Positions 1 to 13,538 of a stretch of 64,000 bases of DNA are shown in pieces. Made by a program: the position numbers and the translations under genes. Under the pieces are notes generated by a model. That model made no database searches, was not told the origin of the DNA, and worked only from the letters and a program-made list of their open reading frames with translations. This stretch comes from Punica granatum (Eukaryota; Streptophyta; Magnoliopsida; Myrtales; Lythraceae): the NCBI RefSeq assembly GCF_007655135.1, contig NC_045129.1:8928001-8992000 (forward strand), given 5' to 3'. How positions within the stretch are numbered: position 1 is the stretch's first letter; every line of letters starts with the position of its first letter.

Positions 1-1380
1 TTTGTTAGGTAGATTTGGTTTTGTCATCTAGTGGTAAGAGACTCTTTGGTTTTTCCCTTTTTCTTTTTCCTAAAACAAAAATTTCCCGCCCCCATTTATT
101 ATTCAACCAAAAAATTCGAAACCCTCAGAATATTTGATCAATGATCTTTAAGCATGCCATTCTTACAACTATGAGACTATATATTCTTTCTTTCTTCATG
201 AAACTATATATATATATATATATATGAGAAGTGTGATGCTTTTGTTTTGTAAAGGAATGCCACGAGCAACAAATCAGGGGACAAACACAAATTTATCAAG
301 GAATTCTGTCTCGGATTAAATAATTCTGTTTCGGATTAAATAATTACTTGTGTCGAAGGACAAATGATGTTTTCCTTCTAATGAAAGTGACGAGGCCATC
401 ACGTCGGATATGGCTAAGGTAGTCCCATTCGTCATGTGCCGCTTCATTTAAGTTTTTCTATATATGTCTACACGAATTATCAATCCCTAACTGACGTCAA
501 GCTCAAACATAATCTAGCCAGTATGATCTCGGTGTTTGGTCATACATGTCATGAGCTAAACTCGCTTTATATGCTTAATACTATCAATCATTCAACAATA
601 AGGAACTAATGTTAGTTGATACCTCATGTAAAAAACTCAGCTAACTCATTCTGATTTAGTGGACCACTTGAAACAGAATACTACAATGGGTTTCTATAAT
701 TGTCGGATCAATTTGGAAATCCCAAGAGTAAGTACGACGCGTATATATCGACTATTGTAGTTCTAGAGAGCCATCAAGGGCATCTAGGGGTCATGCGATG
801 CTTGCGCACATGATCGGTGATGGGTGGGAAAGAACTAGCTGGGAAGAAGAGATAATTTCATTGCTTTTAGGAGCAAATGGGAGCTTGGTTTGGTGAGCTT
901 GTATTTATCTAATTCTCTTTTTAAAATAAAAATAAAAATAAAAATTGTTATTTTCTCATTGGTTGGGTGGGGGCGATTCATGACAAGAAATTTAAGACGT
1001 CACCATTTGTTGGGGTTTGTTGTATCTGGTGTTTTTTGTGTTGTATGGATATTAGATAACAATTTGTGTGAATATGACTAGTCAAATTCCACGAACGTAC
1101 GTATGACTCACTGCAATATGGAGGATGGTCCTTTAATTTCTCGAAATAACCTTGGCCTATATTATGCTCATATATTTTTACCCATATATTAGACGGGTAA
1201 TTTTCATAGAAAAATTATATTCAAATTTTCACTTTTTTCGGTGAAATTCAATTTGTCACTTTGAAAGTAAGATCACAATACTTGGTATTAATGAACATCA
1301 TTGCAGTTTCTCGATTTTAAGGAAAGTAGTTTTTATAAACTAAGAATAATTGTAATCTTATTCACTTTAACAGTTGCCAT
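1..1380. other. Intergenic DNA, no gene seen
   Basis: AT-rich intergenic sequence. It holds an (AT)n microsatellite near 206-224 and a 22 bp direct duplication (CGGATTAAATAATTCTG core) at about 301-344. The short ORFs here have no recognisable domain or splice context, and I see no RNA gene. Confidence 0.6.
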
Positions 1381-1401
1381 AAATTTAATAATTGTATCAA
1401 A

Positions 1402-1552
1402 GATGGTGTAGAGCGGTGGTGCACGCTTTCACCTAGTAAGTAAGATGATTCAAGTTCGACACTCGTTAAGGGACTACCCGTGCCTCTTTCTTAGCTATTA
1501 GACTATCTATTTCATTGTATTGGACTATGCCATGAGTCTCTTTTGTAACCGA
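1402..1552 (+). mobile_element. SINE (tRNA-derived retroposon)
   Basis: A 151 bp insertion flanked by a 21 bp target-site duplication (1381-1401 and 1553-1573, one mismatch), the hallmark of LINE-machinery retroposition. A pol III A-box-like TAGAGCGGTGG lies at 1409-1419 (9 of 11 consensus positions). A perfect B-box GTTCGACAC lies at 1454-1462, at tRNA-like spacing. The body continues with GGGACTACCCGTGCC and ends CTTTTGTAACC. The same body and tail recur at 22.4, 32.9, 34.6, 39.0, 43.4 and 63.4 kb, so it is a dispersed family. I do not know the published family name. Confidence 0.8.
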
Positions 1553-1573
1553 AAATTTAATAATTGTTTCAAA

Positions 1574-3173
1574 TTTAAATACTAGTCTATTTTATCTTGA
1601 TTAATTAGATATTAATGTTTTTATTTGTAACTTTTAACTTAATGATAGTTAAGATAAACCCAAAGGCCACTAACTCTCTTTAGAATGATCATGCATTCAT
1701 ATGATTTTAAAATGAAAACTGATTGGACAGACCAAATTCTTAGAAGAATTTCTTCGGAGTGTAATTTAGTACCAAATAGACTAATTATGCGTAGTATGTT
1801 TTAATCTCTTTCTCAAGATTCTCAAGCCAAGTTTCACATGATGAAATGGTGTGATCTGATTTCATATAGAATCGATTCATTTTCATTAAATCTAAATTAC
1901 AACTCTTATGGCTTGTTCGTTCTACGTATAATTCTTTGGATATATTCTCGAGTTTAAATACGTTCTTTCTTAGATCAATTAATTTATATTAACATCATCG
2001 TACAACAAACTTAAGAACTTGAATTTTCTTTTGAGTTTTTCCGCAATAACAGATGAGAGCCATGAGACAACATGATCCGTGACATGCATATATTTTGTGC
2101 ATCACATACATATCTGATCGTTGTTTGAGATTCGACAGCAGAAGAGAGAGATTCAATCAATGATTGGGATAATCAAGCATGCACTAATGTGAATATATAT
2201 ATATATATATATATTAATATTGTGGAAATGTATCAATAGTCTAGTAGCTTCTTATATATATATGTGTGTGTATATATATATAGCCGTTTGATAATAGACA
2301 ATAACACATGATGTTTTATTATCATTTTATATTTAGAGAAAGTGAGGATTCCCTCAACCTATGTAGTCGTGAGATGAATTCCTTTACCACCAATAGAGAA
2401 AGAGAAATGCTAAATTATTTACATTTGATTTTGTGTTTCTTTTGAGGGTTTTTGGTAAAACAAATATGACCACTAGCTAGACTTCTAATTCATAGGATCT
2501 CTCTTAGGGAGGCAAGAAATTTCATCATGCCGTTTTTGTACATAAGTGTCATAATAAATGAAAGATGGATTACATGATTAAGATTGATAAGTGAGATAAT
2601 ATTAATGACAACAGCGAAACCTAATCTCCACTTTAGGTGCCTATTCTACTATATATAGCTCTGAAATATTATAGAAGCCTTGAAAACACTATAGTGGCTG
2701 AATTTGATAAGGTTTTTATAGTAATTTATTGCTATGAGGATGGAGTAAGTATGATTTATAGCGTATCTCAAGGTGGGAATCCAAAGTAATAAAAATCCTC
2801 AATGGCTTTGAAAAAAGAAAGTGTAGTGCACTGCACTCGTTATTGTCTAGTAACTAAAATAGATTTTAAAGTTCGATTTTTTGTAATGGAACTATCAATA
2901 TCCCTTTATTGGATCAATTTTCCGTTTTCTTATACTAAACTCGTAGTTTTCCTTATAATTCAAAAAAAGAAGAAGAAGCTCCATGTCTTTTTCTATAGCC
3001 ATAAATAAAAGAGTTGGGCTTCTCTTAACAACTTAATTTATTTAGTGATGGCCGCTATTTACATATTTCCAATGACCAAGACAAGCTAAATATAGGGATT
3101 CATATAATTCCATTGACGATAATCGAATTCAAAACCTCTTAATTCTAAAAAAACGTTAGTGCAATTACATTCA
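1574..3173. other. Intergenic DNA with AT microsatellites
   Basis: No coding signal. There are (TA)n tracts at about 2194-2213 and 2262-2280. Otherwise unique-looking AT-rich sequence. Confidence 0.55.
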
Positions 3174-3294
3174 TTTTCTTTGTTCACTCTGTATTTATGC
3201 GTGGAAATTGTGCCTTTTCTTTCTTCACTCTGTATTTAAGTGTGAAATTGTTCCTTTTCTTTGTTCACTCTGTATTTATGTGTGGAAATTGTGC
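3174..3294. repeat. Three-copy ~40 bp tandem repeat
   Basis: Three adjacent imperfect copies of a unit beginning TTTTCTTTGTTCACTCTG and ending GGAAATTGTGCC, period about 40 bp. A local minisatellite with no sign of function. Confidence 0.8.
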
Positions 3295-5180
3295 ATAGGG
3301 AAACAATAAGAATCTTTGCTCATTGCATGCCGACACACAAATTATTGTGATGGGATTCAATTGAAGATTCGTTGCTGTATTGTTCATAGAAGTAAGCAAA
3401 AGTTGAAAATTGAAAGTGAAAAGGGGAAATTAATTGAAATGTTGCCAAAGTGACAAACAACTTTTTCCATAGAAACGGAAAAAACACAGTGAAACCCCAA
3501 AGCGGTCGAGGACTATACGTAAATTATATAAACTGTTTCCCTCTCTTTCCCAATGTTAAAATACAAACTAAATTAAAAACAAGTAATAAATAATGGTGAT
3601 AAATCAACCTATCTTTTCGTATAAAATCTGTAGGTTTTTCTCTCCACCCACATGCAGTACTATATAGTTTTTGGCTCATATATATATTTATATATAAACA
3701 GTTTGCCTTTTAAGCATGTAAAGACATCGAAAAAGCATAAAGGCATTAGCAACGAATATTTAGCAATTCGATGCCTCAGTCATCTCCTCTCATGCCCCCC
3801 ATTAAGTCCTCTTTCAATAATTCTTTCTGCAAGAAAAATCTTAAAAAATATAATCGATTTTTCATTTAGTTTAGAGTAAATCCGAACTAAATGGTTTGGC
3901 CCTCACTGGTATGCCAAGATGAGGAGAAAATAAAAATGAAAATACAAGTTAATATTTGCAGTTATTAGTGTTAGCTTTTCGTTTTATGCATCGCACTTAG
4001 TCAAAGATGCTAGCTGGTCGGACATATTGTTGTGCTTTAAATCAAATCATTCTGGAAATCATGTTTAGTATCTTGTTTTGTTGTAGATTAGGTCGGATTC
4101 CCATTGACTTGTCAAAATTAAACAGACATCTTTGTCTTAGAGCTAGATAGCTCTCATTTATCCGCAGAAAAATGTCAAAAAAAAAAAAAATTAATCCAAG
4201 CCTTTTTTTTTCATTTAAAGACATAATTTTTGGAAATTATACCCGAAAATTCTGATGATCTAGATATGGGAAAAAAAACAATTTCCATTATTTATTCAAA
4301 ATTAAAAAAAGCAAAGATAGAGAGGGAAAGATTCGTCTAACTCTCTCACGTGCATGTTGGAGATAGCACACATTGGAATTATTAATTAATGAGGGAAATA
4401 AATATATATCACAATGGTCCACCATATTAAATTTCAGACGTATCTACAAAAGTATAGTTATAAATAAATAAAAAGGAGGAAGAGAGTGCCATAAAAGCAA
4501 ATAATGAGAAGTCCACGATTTAGGTATGCGTGGGATACACCACATGCCTCCTTTAATGTTCTTTCTTTCACCCTTTTCTTTGACTTCATTTAATTTTACA
4601 GCAATAATTAATGATTAACAATATAATTTTGATTTATTTATATATTTATTTATCTACCACTTTGATACCTGGGACCAGCTAAATAAGTAGACTCGGAATT
4701 TAATACATCGTCGAGGAAATGTCCAATTGTTGAGACTTGTCTTGTGGATACTAGTGTGTGTTCTTGAGCAGGAGCACATCTTATTCTCCAATATGTACAG
4801 ATTTCAAAGATTTTAGGATTAATTCCTCAATTTTAATTCCTTCAATAGACTTGAATTCAATGCCTCCCTCAGTTATTTTCCAAGAGAATTATTGACAAAT
4901 TGACAAAACTGATTGCACTGAATATAAATAATGATAGGATAGGATATTAATATTACTTCTGACCATATTTATGTTATTGGAAAATTACCTCTGTCTATCA
5001 GCCAGAAAGAAAGACAACTATTATTTTCTTTAAAAAAAAATATGTGTTCAAATAATTCGAGTCAAAAGATTATCACAAAACCAAATATATTATTACAGAA
5101 ATAGAAAGAGGCAAAGAGTCGGTGTTGGGAGAAAACCATTCAATTACCATTATTGACCCGCCTAGGCCTATGAACACTAC

Positions 5181-5263
5181 ATTGGCATCCACCTTTTTTT
5201 TTTTTTGATAGTTCATTGGCGTCCACCTTTTTTTTTTTTTTATAGTTCATTGGCATCCACCTT
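5181..5263. repeat. ~34 bp tandem repeat with poly-T core
   Basis: Two full copies and a partial third of a unit running CATTGGC(A/G)TCCACC, a T run of 13-14, then ATAGTT. It looks like slippage or unequal duplication around a poly-T run. Confidence 0.75.
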
Positions 5264-8200
5264 CAATTCGTAGAAAAGCATCTTATTCCTGTGTTACGTA
5301 CACAAGTCAAGTGGTGTAACAGATCAGTAGAAAAATGTTCGATAGCCGCAAAGTCATTGTTTACGCGATTATATGTTGTAATAGATGTTTCATATTGTCG
5401 GTTTACATAGCCATGCAAGACAATGGAGGCATTAGTTGTTCAGTTCTGCACCTTCTACCTAAACTTGGGCCATTGCCATGTTCAGGCCCATGGCTAATGG
5501 CTAATGTCATAGTTTATTGAGCGAAGAGCGAAGTTGAACTGCAGATGTCTCACCGATGCAAGTTGGAAGAACAAGCAATTCTAAGCGAAGCACACCTACT
5601 GGGATGCAAACAAGATGCAGAATGATCTAGCTAAACACAGAGAAATGAAGTGTCAAGATTTCCTCATTTTGGATATTACTTATATCATGGGTAATGATGC
5701 CAATCGGTTGCAATTGTCTTCTTTAAAAGATTGACTCTTAAATGAAGACATACTAAATAATCCGAATACTAACTTCAGAGTTGTGTATTTTACCTCTTCG
5801 TGAATCGTTTATATAGCTTTAAGGATGTACTACATGTATATGGTCCATATTCTTTCCTAGAACGGGACAAACATGGTTGCATGAAAACTGTATGCGCCTA
5901 TACGTAACAAATAAGCTGAACTGGTCCCTCATATATGACAGGTCCCCAATATCAATTTCTATATATTTTCTGAATAATTAATGATTCCAATATATACTAT
6001 TATATGGGAAAAAGAAAAAAGAAGAAGAATATACAATTCCCCTGTATAATAACATGGGTGTGGGTGCAAAACTGAGGTGATATGTTGGGAAAAGCAAAAA
6101 AGGAGGAGAGGCATGACACTGCCTTTGATTGTTCACTGCACCCTTTGAAAATTCAATTCAATTCCAAATGGGAGAGAGGAAAAAAGTGGGTAAAGGGCAA
6201 GTGAAAGAGGATGGGGGGAAAAATGAAAAAGAAGAGGAATTAGGGCATAGAAAGAGGACAAACTTACTTTTTGCAACTTTAGGACTTAATGCGTTATTAT
6301 TCATTTGATAACAACATTAGGATAAAGTTGAACGCATTTTTTAGCATAATCGCAAGGGGAACCACACGTCTTGCCGAAGATAATCGGATGATCGAAAATC
6401 GCTGACTGCCCATCCTTTGAGCTGTCTGTGATGTATAGATGTAACTGATACGCACGTATCATTTGCAGGATCAGATAATATATATTATGAGAAAAATAAT
6501 ATGATGTTTAAAAACTAACTGTTGGTGCATTTAGTACGACTTAAATCAACTTTTTCGCGGGATAAATATTGGTGTTGTGACATGCATGATGAAGATGGGC
6601 TCCAATATAATGTCCCCTCTAAAGTGACTTTCAACCTAAGTCCACTTATGTTAAAGGCCTACATCCCCATGCACTTTACCTTAGAAGACAATGGAAAGAT
6701 CCTCCATAATTATGCCATGAATTATTGGGGGGTTTAAGAGATGGATGGATGGATGGACGGACGGACATCCCCCATTGACATATAGGATGGCTACACGTGA
6801 AACATACATGCCTAGGATCCCTATTATTGAGTGTCTCTCACGTATAATTAATACGGTTTAATAATTCTCGACTGATTTAGTTTGTAACAATTGTGAGTTT
6901 TTACGTGTGATTGGTTTCCTAGTCTCTTTCATGTATCCTGGCTCCATGGACCTGGTAAGGAAGATCGGTCCGGTGTCTTCGGGAAGTGCGGACGAATCTT
7001 AAATCGGGAAATGGGGCCGAGTGGGTTGTAAAGGGATTGCTGAGGGTCAAAAGAAGACATACATCCCCAACTGTATAGGGATTAGGTGATATGTCTCGAG
7101 AGAACTTGTCCTATGAATCATTCACTCACCAATCCAATCAAACATGCATCACTATTTTGAGCTTCTGCTCGTTAGAAGTCAAAAAATTCCAAAACTTTAG
7201 GTACGAAATTCATCCATTCTATTGAGCTACTTACCACTGAAGAAACCAACAATCTCTTTGCATGAAAAGGCGTGTTGGGATTCCTTCTCCAGTACGAAGT
7301 TAAAATGAATTCGGCCACTCAATTTAATTGTAAACTTAATCACGAGACGTGATGCAGTTGACAAACTGCGCTTCATGTAGTCTAATTTTACCTGCAATTT
7401 AAGGTTCGAAAATCTACTAGAAACAACTTTCGATCATATGCTCAAATATATATTAGTCTCTTTCTATTTGCTGAATACACTTCGTAATCTCAACGAAAAA
7501 AAATTGAAATCGGCTTTCTGGGTCAATTGGGCTTGCTTGTTGACGATTACATATGGGCTTCATCTGCTGTCAAATTACATTTAAAGTGAGCCCATAACTT
7601 TGATTTATCGATTATCGAATATTTTGGGCGGAAGAAAATTGTAGGATGAGAACTTGTCTTCCACACATTCCATATCTGGTTCTTCAATAATTCCGCATCA
7701 AAAGAAACGAAAAAGTCTCAAAACTGTTGTATGAGTTAAATCGCATCGAAGATATGCCGGATCGGGTCCTGCAAGCTGTATTTTGAACGGATTCGAGCTG
7801 TCATACATCGAATCGAGGAGTTGGCCTCTTTGGGCTTTGAATGAATTGTTTCGGATGGGCATCGAACCATGTTAAACCGCTCGACAAGGCCAACTCTTTT
7901 ATCAGAGTATGCATAACCGTTGCAATTGATCAGTCACCTTCAACGCGACTGAGGATTTAGCTATTTAGATCTGACTGGGCTCGACCGATGGCTTATACTA
8001 TTTCAACGAGACATCTTCCAAACAAAATTACAGTTTAGGTCGAACCTTTATCTAGATACCGGCCGAACGTAGCGGCTCATTTTTCCAATAACGAAGGAAA
8101 ACAGAAGAAGTCCATCAGGCCATTTAATTATGTGAGAGATGAACATCGGTTCTTAATTTACAAATAAACGCGACCTACTTATTAATCACTACCACATGAA

Positions 8201-8352
8201 TCATAGACCAAACTACACTTCTCTGATGGCATCAACACGAAAAGAGAACTCGCCCCTCCTAGTATGGGAATCGCTTATTTCGGAGGAATTTTGATTTCAG
8301 AGGCTACAACAGAGGTATTAAAGAAACTATATCATGAGTATCGCAGCTTCCT
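5264..8352. other. Intergenic DNA downstream of the MDH gene
   Basis: No gene recognised. A (GGAT/GGAC)n microsatellite lies at about 6738-6766. The last few hundred bases before 8353 must include the 3' UTR of the minus-strand malate dehydrogenase; I could not pick its poly(A) site with confidence. Confidence 0.5.
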
Positions 8353-11300
8353 TCAGTTCCTGATGAAGGACACACCCTTTTGAATGCTTCCAGCCAGCTC
8401 TTTCTTTGCCTTCTCGAGTCCAGCTCTGTATATAACATAACAGAAAAACCATGACATAAAAATTCAATTTGTTATTATCGTCTTCGTTGTGCTAAAGCAA
8501 AAGGAGTAAGGTATTATTATGTGCAGGGAAGGGAAACACTCTGACCTCTCATACTCGTTCAGGGGTCCCAGAGGGAAAACCTCCTCGGCTCCATTTCGGC
8601 CAAGCCGTACCTTGGTTGCAAAGAATGGAAGTTCTGTAACCTGAAAGTTAATCGTGCAAAAGCCCATGAATCAGTAAATGTCTGTTTCGTTCCGGAAAAA
8701 TGTTCCGACTTAATTTTCCAATCTCCATCAATTTTCTCAAATCAAAAAAAAAAAAAAAAAAAGAATACCATGAAACGCGAAGTGCAATCCAGCACAGTTA
8801 AATCTAACTTCCTCATTTTCTAGAAAAATAAAATTGAAAAATGGAGAACTTATTTTGGTTTCTTAGAACCAAACGAACTACACATAATGTTGACAATTTA
8901 TCGGTTCATCACTTACCAAAAGACATCTTATGTTTCTCTAATAAGCTAGAAATTTGGACAAAGTCACGGGGGGAAACAAAAAGGGATGAGATAAGATCCA
9001 TGTGATAGAGATAAGCGACATGCCTGAGAAGAAACAAACGCGCATTCGATGACCCCATCATCTCCGCTAAGCCCACGGAGGCATGCATCGGCAAATTTAA
9101 CAGCAGCATACGCCTGAATTTATTGGAAGAACTCATGCATTTAGAGCTATCTCAATCAGAGTAGTAAAGAATGATCACAGAAGGAAATACACAGGAAGAG
9201 AAAATATGGCAGACCATTGATAGCGTTGCAGAGCCAGCTCCAGCTTTTGCCTGCAACAAACATATAGAATTCTTCAGCATCAAAACAGAATATTCAAGAT
9301 CGAACAATTTATATGAGTAGAAACTTAGCAGGAAAATAATCAGAAGGAAAGGATTTTACCTCAACAACTTCTGTCCCGCCATTCTGAATGCGTGTTGTCA
9401 GGTACTCGGTTTCCTCTGGAGTGAAGGTGCTTGGAGGCTTAACCTACAAAGATGAAGGGTCCTAAAGCTTTATCGGGTTTTCCACGAGAATATCTTTCCA
9501 ATATTGTATACATACATATATGCCGCACATATTTTACTTATAAGAATGACTCTCAACCTGAGAAAGAAGTGGTAGAATCGTAACTCCAGCATGACCCCCA
9601 ACAACTGGAACATCGACTTGCCTAGGGTCGATGCCAAGTACCTCTGCCTGCAAGAACAAGATAAATGTCAACTTCTTATGCAAGGAATTATTTCTCTTCA
9701 ACAGTTCTTTCCATTGCCTCAATATTGGTTTAAGAGATGGACACAAACAAAATTTCTATGCGAAAAGCAGAAACTGAAAGTAATGAAAAATTCAGAAAGC
9801 AAACAAATATCGAATGGAGAACATAATTTGGTCCTCTTAAATAGTGTGATAAAATGCTAATTGATTAAGTTTTCACATACCACAAAGGTATTTGCCCTGA
9901 CAACATCGAGCATGGTAACACCTAGGAGGTGCCTTGGATCATAAGTCCCAGCTTTCTTGAAGACTTCTGCAGCAATGGGGACAGTGGAGTTGACAGGATT
10001 GCTGATGAGATTGACAATAGCTCTTGGGCAGCTCTTCACGATTCCCTCACAGAGGGTCCTAACAATTCCAGCATTGATCTTGAAGAGATCATCTCTTGTC
10101 ATCCCAGGTTTCCGAGGCACACCAGCAGGGATGATCACAAGGTCCATTCCAGTTAGGGCCTCTTCTAGCTGCTGCTGTCCGAGAAACCCGCGCACCTGAA
10201 TTTCAAAACACCAGTTTAGTTTTGCATTTTCAATTATCATCTCACTCTTACATAAATCTAGTCTAATAATCACCAATTTTTGTGGATCATATTTAATTTT
10301 GCTGGACCCAAGTCAATCAACAAAATGGAATTGAGCTCATATTCAGATTTTTCTCTACTGTTCTAACAGGAATATCATCATGAAATTAAGCAGGGCATCT
10401 GTCAATTTTAACATAGGGTCTGATCTGATTTAGTTTAAAAGTCCCAAAGGCAACTCACTACTGGACGTATTTTTTCATCCAATCTATTATCAATCAATGA
10501 ACTCATCTAAGGAACTCTTGTAACCATCAAGTCACCATAGAGCAACTCCACAGGTTCTTGCCATCAAGAAAGTAGTAAAACTTGCAAACTTATGGGATGT
10601 CAATGTATGCAAAACATTAAACTAAGTTGCTCTCTTTTCTTTCCTCTGTTTGCTAATAATGGATTAATGTCTTACTCTGCACGTATTTTTGTTAGTTAGT
10701 AGTGCTTCCACGCAGTATTTTGATTATAATTGACCAGTTTCAAATGCTATGGTTCAGGTGATATCGTGCCTCTCAACAGTGATCCCACAGAATGTAATGC
10801 CTAATTCCAATTTCAAATTTCCAGGTCATTCAGCTGGAGAAAACTCGATCGAAATCAACTACTGTAAAGCACCGACATATGACATCCATGATTCTGCACT
10901 TGAAATTTTTTTTTCCAACTTTCAGACCTAAAATAGGGCCAAATATGGAATGAGAACTATAAAACCTTACCACAGCTCCAGTGTCCATGTGGCCGATATC
11001 GGCGGTGACACCAGGAGTGTTCACAACATCATAAAGATGAAGAACTGAAACCAGCGGATTCATCTTCATCAACATAGACAATGGCTGCCCGATCCCGCCT
11101 GCAGCCCCCAAAATTGCAACCTTAAACCCAGGCCCTGCACCTTTGGCCCTGCAGTTCGCGCGCCTCAAGCTCGAACTCTCCTCCACCTGTTTTCAGCAAG
11201 ACAGATCAGAAATACTCAGAATAATGACATCTAGAGACAGAACAAAACTCTCTCCATTCCAGTTATAGGGAATTCCGAAGTATCTTAAAATGACATGGGG

Positions 11301-11729
11301 ATTTTCCCCTTGTCTGTACAAGTACATACAAGTCATGGTAACCTAACTGAATCTTTACTCGTCTAAAAGACATCCATTAAAGCTACACATCCGACGAAGT
11401 CGGAATATAGAGTGGACACGCCGCTGTCATCGGAGAAAAGTAGATTTTTGTGAACGGGGTAAGCTTAGTTTCGCCGAAGCACAAGTGCCCGCCAAGTCAA
11501 CCCAACGATACTCGACCGAAATCGCATCAACTTCAGCAGCTTGAGCTGAAACATGACAGCTCAATCCGAGACACCAATCCCACGAACCAGTACAAGCAAT
11601 TAGCAATCAAACTCGCGCCAAAAGGCGGTCAAATTGAATCGAGAACCAGGTGGGGTCAACGACACGGACCTGGAAATTGGGGGGGTGAAGATGGGCATTG
11701 ATCCTCGCAATCCGCTGATTGGCCTCCAT
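8353..11729 (-). CDS. PMDH: Peroxisomal NAD-malate dehydrogenase (glyoxysomal MDH), 9 exons
   Basis: Interconverts malate and oxaloacetate with NAD(H) in peroxisomes; known roles are NADH reoxidation for beta-oxidation, the glyoxylate cycle and photorespiration. Exons, in transcript order: 11729-11670, 11186-10971, 10195-9881, 9647-9558, 9443-9360, 9250-9215, 9113-9024, 8640-8546, 8425-8353. These join in frame to 352 residues, the usual family length. Exon 1 encodes a PTS2 nonapeptide RIARINAHL (residues 6-14), which marks the peroxisomal rather than the mitochondrial paralogue. Other motifs are the NAD loop GAAGGIGQ (47-54), substrate arginines in [12 protein letters not shown] (R120, R126) and catalytic histidine in VVGGHAG (His216). 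The start is the ATG giving residues 1-5 before the PTS2. Introns are GT-AG except intron 7 (9023-8641), which starts GC. Exon 2 begins with Val where many relatives have Met. The gene looks intact. Confidence 0.97.
8641..9023 (-). other. GC-AG intron 7 of the MDH gene
   Basis: The conserved peptide [14 protein letters not shown] fixes both borders. The donor side reads TCTCAG|GCATGT and the acceptor TTTCAG|GTTACAG. No GT donor near the junction keeps the frame, so a non-canonical GC donor is required. Confidence 0.88.
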
Positions 11730-12400
11730 GTCCTGTTCCCTGTTGCGGGTGAATGGGGGCAGTACTCGTCGAAGTTCTTGCCAACCGATCAGGGAGAAGT
11801 ATATATATATATGTATATGTATGTGTATGAGAAGATTTTGTATATTTAAAGATGGGCAAGCAAATAAATACAAAAGGGGGTCGAGGCTGAGGGTGAGGAG
11901 ATGGGCTCTTGCTTGATCGAATTGGGAAGTGTGGAAGAAAATTATTACCTTATCCGCTTCGAAAAGAACTAATTTTTGCAGGAAAAAATATTTATTATTT
12001 AGAGGAAATTAAGGGTGTGGCCTTCGATGCTCTTTGATCCTCTGCCTCTCCCATGGCAATCCCTTTGATTTTTGTTTGTTACCTTGTTGATGGAATTGGT
12101 CTCTTCTGCAACACATTTTGTTTTCTTTTCCGACGATATGCCTCGTTCACGTTATGAACCAAACCAAACAAACATACATTTTTATTGAAAATGAACCAAA
12201 TCATAATAGTGATTTCTTTTCTTTCTTTTTAATAAATCATAGTGATTTTAGAACGAGTGTTTTGCCCAAAGTTGTTCCTACAAATTGGCATCTCAATAAG
12301 GAAGTTATTATACAGTTACAGTCTTTCATATAAAAAGTTTATGCACCTCAACCCTTTTTCTAGAATCTTCTCTCTCCTCCCTTTCACTCTTTTCCTAATA
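11730..12400. promoter_or_regulatory. Upstream region of MDH
   Basis: Upstream of the minus-strand start. A TATA-like TTTAAATATAC (minus strand) sits near 11840-11850, next to an (AT) tract at 11801-11818. Neither a start site nor specific operators can be shown. The rest to 12400 is featureless. Confidence 0.35.
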
Positions 12401-12696
12401 TGGATTATTATGCCATATATCTTATAGTATTCTCAAATCTATATCTTAAAAATTACTCAAAATAGTCCATAGTTTATATTTGATTCTAAATCTATTACGA
12501 CGTCAATTCTTCCATCAATATGTAACAGCCGTGCTAACATGACACATTTGAAGATTAATGGTGCCTAGTGGAACATTAGTGGGACTATGCTTGCCACTCT
12601 GGAAATTTTCTAGGGATAGATTTGAAAAAGAATAAAAACTATGGGATAGTGATTGAGAATTTGATAAAATCATATGATATATGACGTAATAACCCA
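12401..12696. mobile_element. Palindromic MITE, copy A
   Basis: About 296 bp with ~40 bp imperfect terminal inverted repeats: the left end is TGGATTATTATGCCATATAT, and the right end read on the minus strand is TGGGTTATTACGTCATATAT. The interior holds AGCCGTGCTAACATGACAC, shared with copies B and C. There is no coding capacity. A convincing target duplication was not found, so the superfamily (Mutator-like or other) is open. Confidence 0.65.
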
Positions 12697-13472
12697 TTTA
12701 TTTAAATTTAATAATAAATAGTTATTAATTATTTATAACAAAAAAATCAAAACCAATCAAAAGATGGCAGTGAATGTGAAGTTTTAAAGGAGAAAACTCC
12801 TTGGCTGGTCGGGCATTTCGCGTCGACGACTCACTAATATTGCCCGACGCCACCAAGTGTTCGTCTCGCTGTTCCTCATGGTGACTGTATTAAGGACCTT
12901 TCGGTTGGATTAATTCTCAATTGGTTAGTACTAGATTGTTCAGAGGATCCCGTCATATTAGATGTGTGGTTTGTTCTCTTGTTTTATTTAATGAGGGATG
13001 ATCATTCAACCATCTATGTTGGTGTGGTCATTTTCTTAGTTGGTAGTCGAGTGGCTAACCCCATGGTCGGCAGTCTAGTGTCTATGTCCGCTGATGCTCT
13101 TGTTGGCTATGCAATATAAATTAGGTTTGTTATTAATAAAATGACAATATTCACCAAAAAAAGAGGGTGAAATGAATTATTGTAAAAAGAAAAAAAAAGT
13201 GAACCAAATTATATCTATATATTTTCATTCATTTTACTATTCATATTTGGTAAAATTACAAAAATGAATAAATAAATAAGAAAAAAAAAGTAAGATAGGC
13301 TTTGCATTTGAGATGAAAGGGCTTTCTTTTCTTTTAGTATTTGTCATAGAAAAGGAAAGATAAGTATGCTAAAAAATGATTTTCCTTCTCTTTTTTTTTT
13401 TCATCTTTTGATAAGTTATGATTTTCCTTCCTATTATATTATGCAATGTGCTCTCGCTGTTTTCGTCTAAAA

Positions 13473-13503
<31 letters not shown>

Positions 13504-13538
13504 GATTGCTCAACTCTATATAATTTGCTCAACTCTAT
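12697..13538. other. Intergenic DNA between MITE copies
   Basis: No gene. The stretch 12840-13166 ends in AATAAAATGAC...CACCAAAAAAAG and could be the 3' tail of a truncated retroposon. A (TTA/ATT)n microsatellite lies at about 13472-13502. Confidence 0.45.

Noticed and set aside
1..60. tRNA-like start of the window (GTCATCTAGTGGTAAGAG)
   Set aside because: An A-box-like string is present, but no B-box or cloverleaf follows within 80 bases.
6924..6950. CCTGGCTCC within TATCCTGGCTCCATGG, resembling part of mature miR160
   Set aside because: Only a 9-base match in the sense direction. The flanks differ and no hairpin partner (a GGAGCCA-type arm at suitable distance) is visible, so it is not a MIR160 gene.
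12840..13166. Possible LINE 3' end with A-run
   Set aside because: Poly(A)-like end only; no reverse transcriptase, RNase H or target duplication could be shown. The same applies to 25640-25770 and 33420-33552.
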